A stretch of 64,000 nt of DNA from Streptomyces tardus (GTDB lineage Bacteria > Actinomycetota > Actinomycetes > Streptomycetales > Streptomycetaceae): NCBI RefSeq assembly GCF_018101125.2, contig NZ_JAELVF020000001.1, positions 3,210,703 to 3,274,702 on the forward strand, given 5' to 3'. The position numbers were made by a program, and so were the translations under genes. Below the pieces are notes generated by a model. That model was not told the DNA's origin and searched no databases. It worked only from the letters and a program-made list of their open reading frames with translations. Shown piece after piece: positions 30,040-39,456 of the stretch; positions within the stretch are counted from its first letter, which is position 1, and the number at the start of each line of letters is the position of its first letter.

Positions 30040-32244
30040 TCACGTCCGGGCGCCCTGCGGGGGAGCGCCGGCCGCGGAGCCCGAGCCGGTGCGCGCGGGA
30101 TGGATCACCGCCCGCGCCGCCTCCTCCCGCGGCAGCGGTGCGGGCCGGCGCAGCTCCGCCGGTACCACCGGGGCGAGCGCCGAGCCGTCGAGGAAGACCG
30201 AACGCACGACCCGCTCCGCGGCGAGCCCGTCGTCGTAGGGGCAGAACCGCGTCCGGAACGCGGCCCGCAGCGCGCGCGAGCCGGCCGAGCGCCAGGTGTT
30301 CCCGCGGAAGCATCCGACCAGCGACTCCAGATCGCCCGCGACCGGGCCCGGAGGGGCGGACAGCAGGTCGAAGTAGGTGCCGGCGGTGGCCCGGTAGGTC
30401 TCCCAGTCCGGGGCGTACAGCACGATCGGGCGGTCGAGCACCGCGTAGTCGAACATGATCGGCGAATAGTCGGTCACCAACACGTCGGCGGCCAGGCAGA
30501 GTTCGGCGCGCGGGCGGGGGGAACGGGCGTCGAGGACGACATAGCCGGGCCCCAGCGCGCTCGCCAGCCGTGAGAGTTCCAGCTCCGAGCCCCCGCCGTG
30601 CGGGTAGTCGCGGCGGACCGGGGCGTACAGCACCGCGACCGCGCCCGCCGGGACTCCGAGCTGCGCGCGGATGCGGGCGACCTCTTCCGCGGTGGCGCGG
30701 TGGAAGACGTCGTTGCGCGGCGAACCGTACTCCAGGGCCGTGTAGTTGCCCGGGTATGCGCGCTCCCGCGCGAGAGTGGCGTGGCGGCCGGCCGAGAGGC
30801 TGTAGTCCCAGTCGTCGACCCGCTCCAGCAGTCGGGTGAGGTCGGCGGCGCCGTCCTCGCGGTGCTCGCCCCGGTCCAGCCCCGCCAGCGCGAGCGGGGT
30901 GCCGGTGTGGGTCTGCACCAGCACCTGGCCCGGACGCTTGTGCCGGCGGGGGCCGAAGTCGCCGTCGCTCAGCAGGTACTTGGCGCGGGCCAGCGCCGTC
31001 CAGTGGGCTGCCGAGCCCGGGCGCACCCGGCTGACGCCCTCGGGCAGCGAAGGCGCCGCCTCGTCGCCGGCGACCCAGAGCGTACGCAGCCCCGGGACCA
31101 ACACCCTTGCCCGCTCCTCCAGCGCACCGAGGTCGCCGCCGTACTCCTGGCGTCCCTGGGAGGGGGTGGGCAGGAAGACCGCGAGTGCGGGATCCGGACG
31201 GCGTCGTGACTGGAGCGAGTGGTACAGCCGCAGCACGGCGCCGCGCACCGAACCGGCGGTGCCGCGCAGCCGGCTGCCCCACCCCCTGGCCGACCAGAGC
31301 AGCCGGAAGGTTCGGCGGGCACCGAGCCGCACCAGGAGCTGCGTGAGGTCGGTCCGACCCGCGGCGCTCTGGTGGCGCAGGCACTGCTTGCTGCTGCGCC
31401 GGAAGAACTCCGTGCGTCCGGACCTGGGCAGCCGGCCGGGCGTGAGGAAGAGCCCGGCCAGATGGTCGGTCATCCGCCGGTAGAGAGCGGACTTCCAGCG
31501 CGCCAGGTCGGGGCGTTCGTCGAGGAGGGCGAAGACCCGGTCGTACTGGCCGAAGATGTCGAAGTGGCGCCGGGGGGAGGAGCCGAGCACGCCGCCCTGC
31601 CTGCGCAGCCGGTGCCGGACGCACACCCGGTCCAGCACGGCGACCGCCTCCGCGGTCAGCAGGGTGTGCCAGGTCCAGGGGATGCCCTCGTACGCGCCCG
31701 GCGGGAACCGCACGCCCTGCTCGACGAGGAACTCCCTGCGGTACGCCTTGTTCCACGCCAACGGGGCGACCCGCAGCAGCGCGGGCCGGTCGCGGAGCCG
31801 GACCACCTGAGGCTCCTGCTCCGTCAGCGGGCCCAGCGGCGGGCCCTCGCTCCGGTCGTTGCCGCCGTGCCAGAAGGTCCTGGTGTGGTCGAAGAGCAGA
31901 ACGTCCGGGTCGGCCGTGGCCGCGAGGCGGTCGGCGATCGCCTCCAGTGCCCCGGGCGTCAGGGCGTCGTCGCTGTCCAGGAAGAGGACGTACTCCCCGC
32001 TTGCGTAGCGCAGCCCGGCGTTGCGGGCCGGGCCGGGGCCCGAGTGCCGCGGCAGCCGGAGCACCGTGACGCGGCTGTCGTGGGAGGCGTACTCGGCGAG
32101 CAACTCGCCGCAGTCGGGCGGTGAACCGTCGTCGACGAGGATCAACTCCAGGTCGGTACAAGTCTGTTTGAGCACGGACTCCAGGCACTCGGGCAGATAT
32201 GCCTGCACCTGGTGGGCGGGAACGATGATGCTGAAGCGAGGCAC
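30040..32244 (-). CDS. Two-domain glycosyltransferase / CDP-glycerol glycerophosphotransferase
   Basis: This 734-residue protein has an N-terminal GT2 domain (FSIIVPAHQVQAYLPECLES at 4-23, LVDDGS near 37, the LFLDSDD metal site near 90). A C-terminal domain of the teichoic-acid polymerase type includes VLVQTHTGTPL, VAVLYAPVRRDY and VLVTDYSPIMFDYAVLDRPI. Such fusions make glycosylated or poly(polyol-phosphate) wall polymers from CDP-activated precursors at the inner membrane face. The start is GTG at 32244, directly before the GT2 first strand; the frame is open 113 codons further but without homology. It stands alone, without other wall-polymer genes nearby. Confidence 0.88.
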   Translation of the reverse strand: MPRFSIIVPAHQVQAYLPECLESVLKQTCTDLELILVDDGSPPDCGELLAEYASHDSRVTVLRLPRHSGPGPARNAGLRYASGEYVLFLDSDDALTPGALEAIADRLAATADPDVLLFDHTRTFWHGGNDRSEGPPLGPLTEQEPQVVRLRDRPALLRVAPLAWNKAYRREFLVEQGVRFPPGAYEGIPWTWHTLLTAEAVAVLDRVCVRHRLRRQGGVLGSSPRRHFDIFGQYDRVFALLDERPDLARWKSALYRRMTDHLAGLFLTPGRLPRSGRTEFFRRSSKQCLRHQSAAGRTDLTQLLVRLGARRTFRLLWSARGWGSRLRGTAGSVRGAVLRLYHSLQSRRRPDPALAVFLPTPSQGRQEYGGDLGALEERARVLVPGLRTLWVAGDEAAPSLPEGVSRVRPGSAAHWTALARAKYLLSDGDFGPRRHKRPGQVLVQTHTGTPLALAGLDRGEHREDGAADLTRLLERVDDWDYSLSAGRHATLARERAYPGNYTALEYGSPRNDVFHRATAEEVARIRAQLGVPAGAVAVLYAPVRRDYPHGGGSELELSRLASALGPGYVVLDARSPRPRAELCLAADVLVTDYSPIMFDYAVLDRPIVLYAPDWETYRATAGTYFDLLSAPPGPVAGDLESLVGCFRGNTWRSAGSRALRAAFRTRFCPYDDGLAAERVVRSVFLDGSALAPVVPAELRRPAPLPREEAARAVIHPARTGSGSAAGAPPQGART

Positions 32245-32596
32245 GGCACATCCACAGGTGGGCGCGGTCTGATTAACCCGATAATGGGTGATACGCACGC
32301 CGAGACCGCGCACTCGGCCGAGGTCCGGACCGAAATGGTTCGTTCGGCCCAGCGCGGTCGGGGTACGGCCTGGTGCAGTGGAGTGGAGCCGCCGCGGCTC
32401 CGGCGGGCCCACGGCGTACGAGCCGCGGCGGGGCCGGGGCGCGCCACGAGGCCGCCGGCCAGGAGGGCAGACCGTCCTGTTCGGGCAGCGGATGCGAAGA
32501 CCCGGCCCGGCACGCCGGAGGCGTTCCGAGGCAACGTGCCTGCCGCGCCGGCCGGTCCGTACGGGCCGGGTGAACGCCCGCACGCGGTGCGCCCGT

Positions 32597-32671
32597 GCCG
32601 CTCCCGACCGCGCGAGTCGGACCGCGCCGCTCCCGACCGCGCGGCGCGCCCGCGCCGCTCCCGACCGCGCG
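32597..32671 (+). repeat. 18-bp direct repeats, three copies at about 28-bp spacing
   Basis: GCCGCTCCCGACCGCGCG occurs at 32597-32614, 32626-32643 and 32654-32671, ending 3 bp from the FHA-FtsK stop. The 430-bp spacer 32245-32674 holds no gene that I can see. The spacing is not a whole number of helical turns, so a regulatory array is not obvious. Confidence 0.85.
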
Positions 32672-32674
32672 GAG

Positions 32675-35600
32675 TCAGTCCGCGGCGACCAGCGGCGGCG
32701 GGGGAGTGGCGCCGGCCTCTCGGGCGGCCCGCTCCACCGCGCTGGCGAGCAGCGCGAGATCCGTCGGGCCGTTGCCCAGCTCGCGCACGGGCCGACGGGA
32801 CGGCGGGTCGCCCTCCCTGGCCCAGTCCAGCGGCACCACGGTCGGCCGGGTGGTGGCCGTCCGCGGAATCCTGCCGGTCACGCGCGCGCCCTGGAAGGTC
32901 GCCACCTCTCCGTCGGGGCGGTGCAGCACGCCGCGGCCCGGGCGGTGCTCGTCGGTACTGGGGTCGCCGCCTATGGACGCCCGCAGCGCCGAGCTCTGGT
33001 CGGTGACGGTCTGTGCCGTGCGATCGGGGCGGCCGGTGGCCGCGATCAGATGGATGCCGAGCCGGACGCCGTCCCGCGCGACCGCCTCCAGTGCCCGTAC
33101 GACCGAACCGGCCGCGGGACGACCGGGGTTGCCCAGCGCCGGATCGACGAGCGCGTCGAAGTCGTCGACCAGCACCGCGAGCCGGGGCAGTGCGGTGGTG
33201 GCGCTGCCGCCGGAGGGAATCGCGGCCCTGCGGCCGGCACGCAGCCGGAGGGTGCCGCGGTCGGCGTCGCCGGTGGAGCGGCTTCCCTGCGGGCCGGCCA
33301 GTGCCTCGGTCGAGGCGCCCGCGGCCGACTGCCGGACGTACGCCTCGTACCCCGTTTCGGAGAGCAGCTCGCCGCGCCTCTTCAGCTCGGCCGAGAGGGA
33401 ACGGGCGAACTCCCGCATCCGCACCGGGTCGCCCGCGCTCAGATACGTCATCACGTGCGGCAGCTCGGCACACGGCCGCAACCCCTCGCCCGCGCCGTCC
33501 ACCAGCACCAGCCCGAGCCGGTCCGGGCGTTCGCCCGCGGCCAGGCTCGCACTGAGCGAGCAGAGCAGCTCCGTCTTGCCGCTGCCGGCTCCGCCGCTGA
33601 CGAAGAGATGGCTGCGGTCCTGCGCGAGGTCGGTCGCGACCGCTCCGCGTCCGCCCGCGCCGAGCACCAGGCTGACGCTGCTCGCTCCGCCCGCGCCGTC
33701 GGCGGTGGAGGCCCAACGGGCCAGCAGCGCGGCGGGCGTGGCGCGCGCAAGACCGAGCTCGTCCAGCAACCGGGCGGCGGGCGGCAGCGCGGCGGCCGGC
33801 CTGCGGTGGTCACCGGCAGCGGACGGGGCGGTCTCGCGCGCCGGCGCCAGCGCACGGGCGAACCGCTCGGCCCAGGCGGCGGAGACGCCGTCGACGGTGG
33901 CGAGCTCACCCGCCGGCGAATCGCCGCGGCGCACCACGCGCACCGCGGTGGCGACCGCGCCGCTGAGCAGTGCCAGCGCCCCGCAGCCGCGGAAGGCGGG
34001 GAAGGTGGAGTACGCGGCGGACAGGGTGTCCGCCAACGGCGAGGTCGCGGTGGTGGGAGGTGTCTCGGCCAGGCAGATCACATGCACTCCGCACGCCGCG
34101 CCCGAACCGGCCAGGCGCGCGACCGACTCGCGCAGCTCGGCCGTACCCGGATCGCCGTCGACGACGAGCACGGTCGACGGTCCGTTGTGGGCGGCGGCTG
34201 CGGAACGGATCTCCGCCTCTTCCGCCGTCACCCAGCCGCTGCCGAGCGGGCCGTCCTCCAGCCGCCGCAGCAGCTCCTCGGTACGGGCGGCGGCCTGGTC
34301 CCGGTCGAAGGCGAACAGCAGTCGGCAGTCCTGCCCCTGACCCGGCCGCAGATGGGGCAGCCAGCCGAGCCAGCTCCAGTCCTCGACGCTCCGGCCGCGC
34401 CCGGAGGCGAGCACGACGACCTCCAGGTCGCTCGGCGGATGCAGCAGGGTCAGCTGCGCCAGCACGGCGCGGGCGAGTGGGAGCAGCCGGGGCCTGGGGC
34501 CGGCGAGCCCCAGCGAGCGGGCTTCCCTCAGATCGACGGTGACCGGCACGGAGGGGCGCGAGCCGTACCGCGCGGTGCCGATTCGCACGGTGAGCGCGTC
34601 GGCGTGGGCGGGGTCGCGCTCCCAGCGGCGCTCGCCCTCGTCCAAGGCGGTGAGCAGCAGCTCGGCGGGGTCCGGCCAGCGGCTGCCGCCCGGCCCGCCC
34701 GTGACGTGCGCGCCCCGGGACGCGCGGGCGCCGCGGTCGGACGCGGCGCCGGGCAGCGCGGCGTCGGGCAGTGAACGGCCGCCGTGCGCACCGGCGTTGC
34801 CCATCGGCCCGGTGGCGGTACGGGTGGGCTGATCGGGCATCCGGTCCGACTCGCGGCCGGAGCGCCGCCGACCCCAGCCGATGCCTCCACGAGCGCGCCG
34901 TTGCTCCGGCAGCGACGGTGGGCCGGCCGGTGGGCGCGGCACCTCCGCCGCACTCTCCGCGGCGCCCCTGGCCCGGACTGCGTCGTAGACCGGCCCGGCG
35001 TCGTACGAGGGCTCGGGGCCGTAGGGCGGCCCGGCGTCGTACGAGGGCTCGGGGTCGTACGGCGGGACTCCGGCCGCGCCGCCCAGCACGCCGGCGCCGT
35101 GCGTGGTCGCGCCGGTGGGAGCGCCGCCCGCGGCGGCTGTCGGGGGCCGGGGCGGCGCGCCTGCGGACGCCTCCGCCGCGCGCAGCGCTCCCGAGCGCAG
35201 CCACAGCTCGGACTCGCCCACTCGCAGCACCGCGCCGGGGGGAAGGGGGCGCGGGCGGTCGCCGACCGGCGCGCCGTCGACCGCGGTGCCGTTGGTGGAG
35301 CCCAGGTCGGCGACGGTCACCGCGCCGTCGGGCGCCACCGCGACCACGCAGTGCAGCCGCGAGACGTCCGGGTCGTCCAGCACGACGTCGGCGTCGACGG
35401 AGCGGCCCACTCGGATCAGGTCGCCGTGCAGGAGGTGCACGCCGCCGGCGTCGGGGCCGGAGACGGTCTCCAGCCGGAGGCTGTCGGGCGTGGGGGAGGC
35501 GGGGTCGCGCACGGGGCCGTGGAGGGAGATCACCGCGCCGTCGGTCAGCGGGGGTTCGCCGACTATCTGTCGCTGGGGGTCGAGCCGGCGGCTGCCGGCG

Positions 35601-35851
35601 TACACGGCCACGGACTCGCCGCCGCTCGGCGATGTGCTCCGGACCGGACTCTCGCCGCCCCCGGAGCTGCCGCTCGGGTGGCCCTGGCCGCTCGGCGGCC
35701 CGGTGGTGGAGGCCAGGGCCGCGCCGAGGCCGCCGGTGATCGCGGCGAGCACGGTGCCCGGCGGGGCCGTCACGAGCACGTCGCACTCACCACTGTGCTG
35801 ACTCGCACCGCCGCGCGGTCCGAGGACTGTGAGCCGGATCTGGTTCGGCAT
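32675..35851 (-). CDS. FHA domain / FtsK-SpoIIIE-type ATPase protein
   Basis: This 1058-residue protein has an FHA domain at about 140-200 (IRVGRSVDADVVLDDPDVSR ... LHCVV ... DLGSTNGT), which binds phosphothreonine peptides. A Pro/Gly-rich linker with a 12-residue repeat (36-bp DNA repeat at 34991-35062) follows. The C-terminal half is FtsK/SpoIIIE-like, with Walker A VSGGAGSGKTELL near 710 and VLVDDFDALVDPAL. It resembles EccC-type ATPases and is not a canonical DNA pump. It is divergent from Ser/Thr kinase pkaA, so it is a likely reader or substrate of those kinases. The start at 35851 has GGGAGGGG 3-5 nt ahead. Confidence 0.88.
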   Translation of the reverse strand: MPNQIRLTVLGPRGGASQHSGECDVLVTAPPGTVLAAITGGLGAALASTTGPPSGQGHPSGSSGGGESPVRSTSPSGGESVAVYAGSRRLDPQRQIVGEPPLTDGAVISLHGPVRDPASPTPDSLRLETVSGPDAGGVHLLHGDLIRVGRSVDADVVLDDPDVSRLHCVVAVAPDGAVTVADLGSTNGTAVDGAPVGDRPRPLPPGAVLRVGESELWLRSGALRAAEASAGAPPRPPTAAAGGAPTGATTHGAGVLGGAAGVPPYDPEPSYDAGPPYGPEPSYDAGPVYDAVRARGAAESAAEVPRPPAGPPSLPEQRRARGGIGWGRRRSGRESDRMPDQPTRTATGPMGNAGAHGGRSLPDAALPGAASDRGARASRGAHVTGGPGGSRWPDPAELLLTALDEGERRWERDPAHADALTVRIGTARYGSRPSVPVTVDLREARSLGLAGPRPRLLPLARAVLAQLTLLHPPSDLEVVVLASGRGRSVEDWSWLGWLPHLRPGQGQDCRLLFAFDRDQAAARTEELLRRLEDGPLGSGWVTAEEAEIRSAAAAHNGPSTVLVVDGDPGTAELRESVARLAGSGAACGVHVICLAETPPTTATSPLADTLSAAYSTFPAFRGCGALALLSGAVATAVRVVRRGDSPAGELATVDGVSAAWAERFARALAPARETAPSAAGDHRRPAAALPPAARLLDELGLARATPAALLARWASTADGAGGASSVSLVLGAGGRGAVATDLAQDRSHLFVSGGAGSGKTELLCSLSASLAAGERPDRLGLVLVDGAGEGLRPCAELPHVMTYLSAGDPVRMREFARSLSAELKRRGELLSETGYEAYVRQSAAGASTEALAGPQGSRSTGDADRGTLRLRAGRRAAIPSGGSATTALPRLAVLVDDFDALVDPALGNPGRPAAGSVVRALEAVARDGVRLGIHLIAATGRPDRTAQTVTDQSSALRASIGGDPSTDEHRPGRGVLHRPDGEVATFQGARVTGRIPRTATTRPTVVPLDWAREGDPPSRRPVRELGNGPTDLALLASAVERAAREAGATPPPPLVAAD

Positions 35852-36367
35852 CGGCCCCTCCCGGTTCATCAACCACGTGCCAGACCGTGGGGTGCATCCT
35901 CGCACCTGCTGCCGACAATCTGTGCCCTCCACGGCCTCCAATGATCTTGATTGGCTGGGGAGATGCACACGAGGGATCATATGTGGCCGAGTTCACAACG
36001 GAGTTGACCGGTGTTCCGGCCATGACTGCCCGTCCGGTGATCGTCATCGCAACCGGTTCCGGATCGGTTCGTGGTCACTTGGCAACCGAATGACTGCGCG
36101 CCACGTCTTGCCACCCGGGCCCGGGGTCGCGAACGGGCGGGCCGGGCGGACGGGTGCGCACCGACGGTCCCGGCCGCTCGCGATGCCGGTGCGCCGGGCC
36201 TCGGGACAAGGGTGAGCGCCGGTGGTGCCCGGCACTACAGTTGGCCCGGACAGGTCCGTCCGCCGTGTGCCGACCGAGGTCGTGGCGCGGCGGTGGCGGA
36301 CTCCGACGCCTCAGGTGCGCGGGCCCCGCCCGCGGTGAGCGACGACCACGATCAGGGAGCCGATGAC
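35852..36367. other. 516-bp divergent spacer between FHA-FtsK and pkaA
   Basis: No convincing gene is present. A 68-residue frame at 35887-36093 has neither ribosome site nor typical codon use. The region should hold both divergent promoters and a leader for pkaA. I see no clear operator. Confidence 0.5.
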
Positions 36368-38059
36368 GTGCGGCCGGTAGGCAGCAAGTACCTGCTCGAG
36401 GAGCCACTGGGACGCGGCGCCACGGGCACCGTATGGCGGGCTCGGCAGCGCGAGACCGCGGGAGCCGAGGCAGCCGTGGCCGGCGAGCCGGGCGAGCTCG
36501 TCGCGATCAAGGTGCTCAAAGAGGAGTTGGCGAACGACGCCGACGTCGTGATGCGGTTCCTGCGGGAGCGCTCCGTGCTCCTGCGGCTCACCCATCCGAA
36601 CATCGTCCGCACCCGGGACCTGGTCGTCGAGGGCGATCTGCTCGCCCTCGTGATGGACCTGATCAACGGCCCCGACCTGCACCGCTATCTGCGCGAGAAC
36701 GGTCCGCTCTCGCCGGTCGGCGCGGCGCTGCTGACCGCCCAGGTCGCGGACGCGCTCGCCGCCAGCCACGCGGACGGCATCGTCCACCGCGACCTCAAGC
36801 CGGCGAACGTGCTGATCACCGAGGGCGAGCACGGGATGCGCCCGATGCTCACCGACTTCGGCATCGCCCGGATCGCCGACTCCCCGGGGCTGACCCGGAC
36901 CCACGAGTTCGTCGGCACTCCCGCCTATGTGGCGCCGGAGTCGGCCGAGGGCAAGCCGCAGACCTCCGCCGTCGACATCTACGGCGCCGGCATCCTGCTC
37001 TACGAACTCCTCACCGGGCAGCCCCCGTTCGGCGGCGGCAGCACGCTGGAAGTGCTGCACCGGCACCTGAGCGAGCAGCCGCGTCGCCCGGAGCAGGTGC
37101 CCGAGCCGATGTGGACGGTCATCGAGCACTGCCTGCGCAAACGGCCCGAGGAGCGCCCCGGCGCGGAGAACCTCGCCCGGGCACTGCGTACGGTCGCCTC
37201 CGGGCTCGCGCCCGGTGCCGCACCGGAGCAGTACGCCGCGGCGCTCGGCGTGGCCGGGCTGCTGGCGCCCGACCCGCAGCCCGCCCCGGTGCCGGGCAGC
37301 GGCGGCCAGGGCGTGGGCGGCGGAAGCGGGGACGCGGAGCCCACCCAGGTGCTGCCCACCGGTTCGGGCGCCGATCCGCACGGGGCGACGAGCGTGCTGC
37401 CGCAGACCGGCCCCGGGCAGGGGCAGGGCGCGGGGCAGGGCGGCGGCGAGGACGCCACCAGCGTGATGCCTCCCGTGCCCGGCGGCCCTGGTGACGGCGG
37501 TGGGGACGGCGCGCATCCCTGGCAGAACCAGATGCGGGCCGCCAGGGACCGCAACGACCAGACCCAGTACCGTCCGCTGGACCCGAGCGAGGACCCGCTC
37601 CGCCGCCGCCCGCGGCGTCCCTCCCCGCAGCAGCAGCCCCCGCCGCCTGCGCAGCACCAGCAGCCCCCGCCCGACTACGGACGTCCGCGCCGCCAGCAGT
37701 ACCAGGACGGTTACGGGCAGCAGGGCCACCCGGCACACCAGGGCTACCAGGGCGGCTACCAGCCGCAGCCCCAGCGGTACGAGCCCGAGCCGCCGCCGCG
37801 CCGTCAGCAGCGGCCGCCTGAGCCGGAGCCGCGTCGGCCCAGGGAGCCCCGCCAGCGCAGCGCGAACCCGATGCGGATCCCGGGCCTCGGCTGTCTCAAG
37901 GGCTGTCTGATGGTGATCCTCGTCTTCGCGCTGATCATCTGGCTCGTCTGGAACTTCACCCCGGTCCAGGACTGGATCGCCGACGGCCAGGCGTTCTGGG
38001 ACACCGTCGTCGGCTGGTACGAATCGGTCCGCGACGGCGTCAAGGGCCTCACCAACTGA
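36368..38059 (+). CDS. pkaA: Eukaryotic-type Ser/Thr protein kinase PkaA
   Basis: This 563-residue kinase has a catalytic domain at about 5-265: glycine loop LGRGATGTVWRA, invariant Lys in VAIKVLKEE, catalytic HRDLKPANV, DFGIAR and APE in VAPESAEG. A long Pro/Gln/Arg-rich linker carries the acidic-Thr pattern EPTQVLP, TSVLP and TSVMPP that resembles autophosphorylation or FHA-docking sites. One membrane segment (about 510-530) and a short extracytoplasmic tail follow. GTG 36368 is chosen over GTG 36335 because only it has a ribosome site (AGGGAG, 8-9 nt). Position next to pkaB-prfB corresponds to S. coelicolor pkaA. A hairpin follows the stop. Confidence 0.9.
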   Translation: MRPVGSKYLLEEPLGRGATGTVWRARQRETAGAEAAVAGEPGELVAIKVLKEELANDADVVMRFLRERSVLLRLTHPNIVRTRDLVVEGDLLALVMDLINGPDLHRYLRENGPLSPVGAALLTAQVADALAASHADGIVHRDLKPANVLITEGEHGMRPMLTDFGIARIADSPGLTRTHEFVGTPAYVAPESAEGKPQTSAVDIYGAGILLYELLTGQPPFGGGSTLEVLHRHLSEQPRRPEQVPEPMWTVIEHCLRKRPEERPGAENLARALRTVASGLAPGAAPEQYAAALGVAGLLAPDPQPAPVPGSGGQGVGGGSGDAEPTQVLPTGSGADPHGATSVLPQTGPGQGQGAGQGGGEDATSVMPPVPGGPGDGGGDGAHPWQNQMRAARDRNDQTQYRPLDPSEDPLRRRPRRPSPQQQPPPPAQHQQPPPDYGRPRRQQYQDGYGQQGHPAHQGYQGGYQPQPQRYEPEPPPRRQQRPPEPEPRRPREPRQRSANPMRIPGLGCLKGCLMVILVFALIIWLVWNFTPVQDWIADGQAFWDTVVGWYESVRDGVKGLTN

Positions 38060-38067
38060 CCGCCCCC

Positions 38068-38095
38068 GGGCGCCGGTCGAGGGTCACCGGCGCCC
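38068..38095 (+). terminator. Hairpin between pkaA and pkaB
   Basis: A 10-bp stem pairs 38068-38077 (GGGCGCCGGT) with 38086-38095 around an 8-nt loop, 8 bp after the pkaA stop. It suggests the two kinases are not simply one transcript, in line with a separate pkaB promoter. Confidence 0.6.
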
Positions 38096-38200
38096 AACCG
38101 GGCGGCAGGCGCGGTGACTTGTCGACATAGCAAGTGGCTCTTTCCCGCACAGAAGCGGCGGTTCGTGCAATCCGTCGTACCCGTGGGGGGTCCGGGCGCG

Positions 38201-38206
38201 TAACTT
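38201..38206 (+). promoter_or_regulatory. -10 element for a leaderless pkaB transcript
   Basis: TAACTT at 38201-38206 ends 7 nt before the pkaB ATG (38214), the usual distance from a -10 to the transcription start. No Shine-Dalgarno sequence is visible, so transcription probably begins at the start codon. No clear -35 was found, which is common in Streptomyces. Confidence 0.5.
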
Positions 38207-38213
38207 TGTCGTC

Positions 38214-39428
38214 ATGGCACGGAAGATCGGCAGTCGTTACACCGCCTACCAGATCCTGGGTCGCGGCAGCGCCGGTACGGTCTGGCTCGGAGAGGGGCCC
38301 GACGGTGCGGTGGCGATCAAGCTGCTGCGCGACGACCTCTCCGCCGACCAGGAGCTCGTCGGCCGTTTCGTACAGGAGCGCGCCGCCCTGGTGAGTCTGG
38401 ACCACCCGCATGTGGTCGGCATCCGCGACCTCGTCGTCGACGGCAACGACCTCGCGCTGGTGATGGACCTCGTCCGGGGGGTCAACCTGCGCAGTCGGCT
38501 GGACCGCGAGCGACGGCTGCCGCCGGGCGAGGCGGTGGCCGTCGCCGCGGACATCGCCGACGCGCTGGCCGCGGCCCACGCCGCCGGATATGTGCACCGC
38601 GACGTCAAGCCGGAGAACATCCTCCTCGACGAGTCCACCGGTGCAGCGCTGCTCTCCGACTTCGGGGTGGCCAAGCTCATCGACGAGCCCAGCCGCGCCG
38701 GCGGCCGTCGCGTGGTCGGCACTCCCGACTACGTCGCACCGGAGATCGTCGAAGGGCTGCCGCCGCGAGCCGCGGTCGACATCTACGCCCTCGCCACCGT
38801 GCTCTACGAACTCCTCGCCGGATTCACGCCGTTCGGCGGCGGCCACCCCGGTGCCGTACTGCGGCGGCACGTGACCGAGGCGGTCGCGCCGCTGCCCGGG
38901 ATCCCCGACGACCTGTGGCGGCTGCTGCACCAGTGCCTTGCCAAGGGGCCCGCCTCCCGGCTGCGCGCCGGCGAAGTCGCGTCCCGGCTGCGGGAGCTGC
39001 TGCCCCATCTCGCGGGCCTGCCCGTGCTGGACATCGACGAGCCGGACACCGAGCCCGCCCCCGCACCCGCGCCCACCGGTTACGAGGACCACCAGGAGCC
39101 GCTCCCGGCCCGCAGCGCGGTACCGCTGGTCCAGGGCGCGACCGCCGCCGATCCGGAGTCGGCCAACCGCGATACGCACACCAGCATGCGCGTGCCCGGC
39201 CCCCAGGAGCTGGCGGGCGGTGCGCTCGGCACCGCGCGCGCCCCCCGCGCCCCCGGCCTGCCGCGTGCCGGTTCGGCACGGCACCGGGCCGCTGAGCGGC
39301 GGCGCCGGCTGAAGCTGGCGGCGGTGGCGACGGTGGCCGCTGCGACGCTGGGAGTCGGCGGCTGGCTGGCACTCGGCGGCGATGACGGAGACTCCTCCAA
39401 ACCGGCAGTCGACCAGTCCACTCCGTGA
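38214..39428 (+). CDS. pkaB: Eukaryotic-type Ser/Thr protein kinase PkaB
   Basis: This 404-residue kinase is paralogous to PkaA. Its catalytic domain (about 1-265) has LGRGSAGTVWLG, the Lys in VAIKLLRDD, HRDVKPENILLD, DFGVAKL and a VGTPDYVAPE activation segment. A linker and one membrane helix near the end (about 362-385, LKLAAVATVAAATLGVGGWL) leave a tail of about 20 residues outside. It lacks PASTA repeats, so it is not the peptidoglycan-sensing PknB type. It is followed after 28 bp by prfB. Confidence 0.9.
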   Translation: MARKIGSRYTAYQILGRGSAGTVWLGEGPDGAVAIKLLRDDLSADQELVGRFVQERAALVSLDHPHVVGIRDLVVDGNDLALVMDLVRGVNLRSRLDRERRLPPGEAVAVAADIADALAAAHAAGYVHRDVKPENILLDESTGAALLSDFGVAKLIDEPSRAGGRRVVGTPDYVAPEIVEGLPPRAAVDIYALATVLYELLAGFTPFGGGHPGAVLRRHVTEAVAPLPGIPDDLWRLLHQCLAKGPASRLRAGEVASRLRELLPHLAGLPVLDIDEPDTEPAPAPAPTGYEDHQEPLPARSAVPLVQGATAADPESANRDTHTSMRVPGPQELAGGALGTARAPRAPGLPRAGSARHRAAERRRRLKLAAVATVAAATLGVGGWLALGGDDGDSSKPAVDQSTP

Positions 39429-39444
39429 CCGTCGGCGGAGCGGT

Positions 39445-39450
39445 TAGGCT
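39445..39450 (+). promoter_or_regulatory. -10 element for a leaderless prfB transcript
   Basis: TAGGCT at 39445-39450 ends 6 nt before the GTG start of prfB, consistent with transcription beginning at the start codon. No ribosome site precedes that codon. prfB could also be read from pkaB transcripts. Confidence 0.45.
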
Positions 39451-39456
39451 GGAGCC

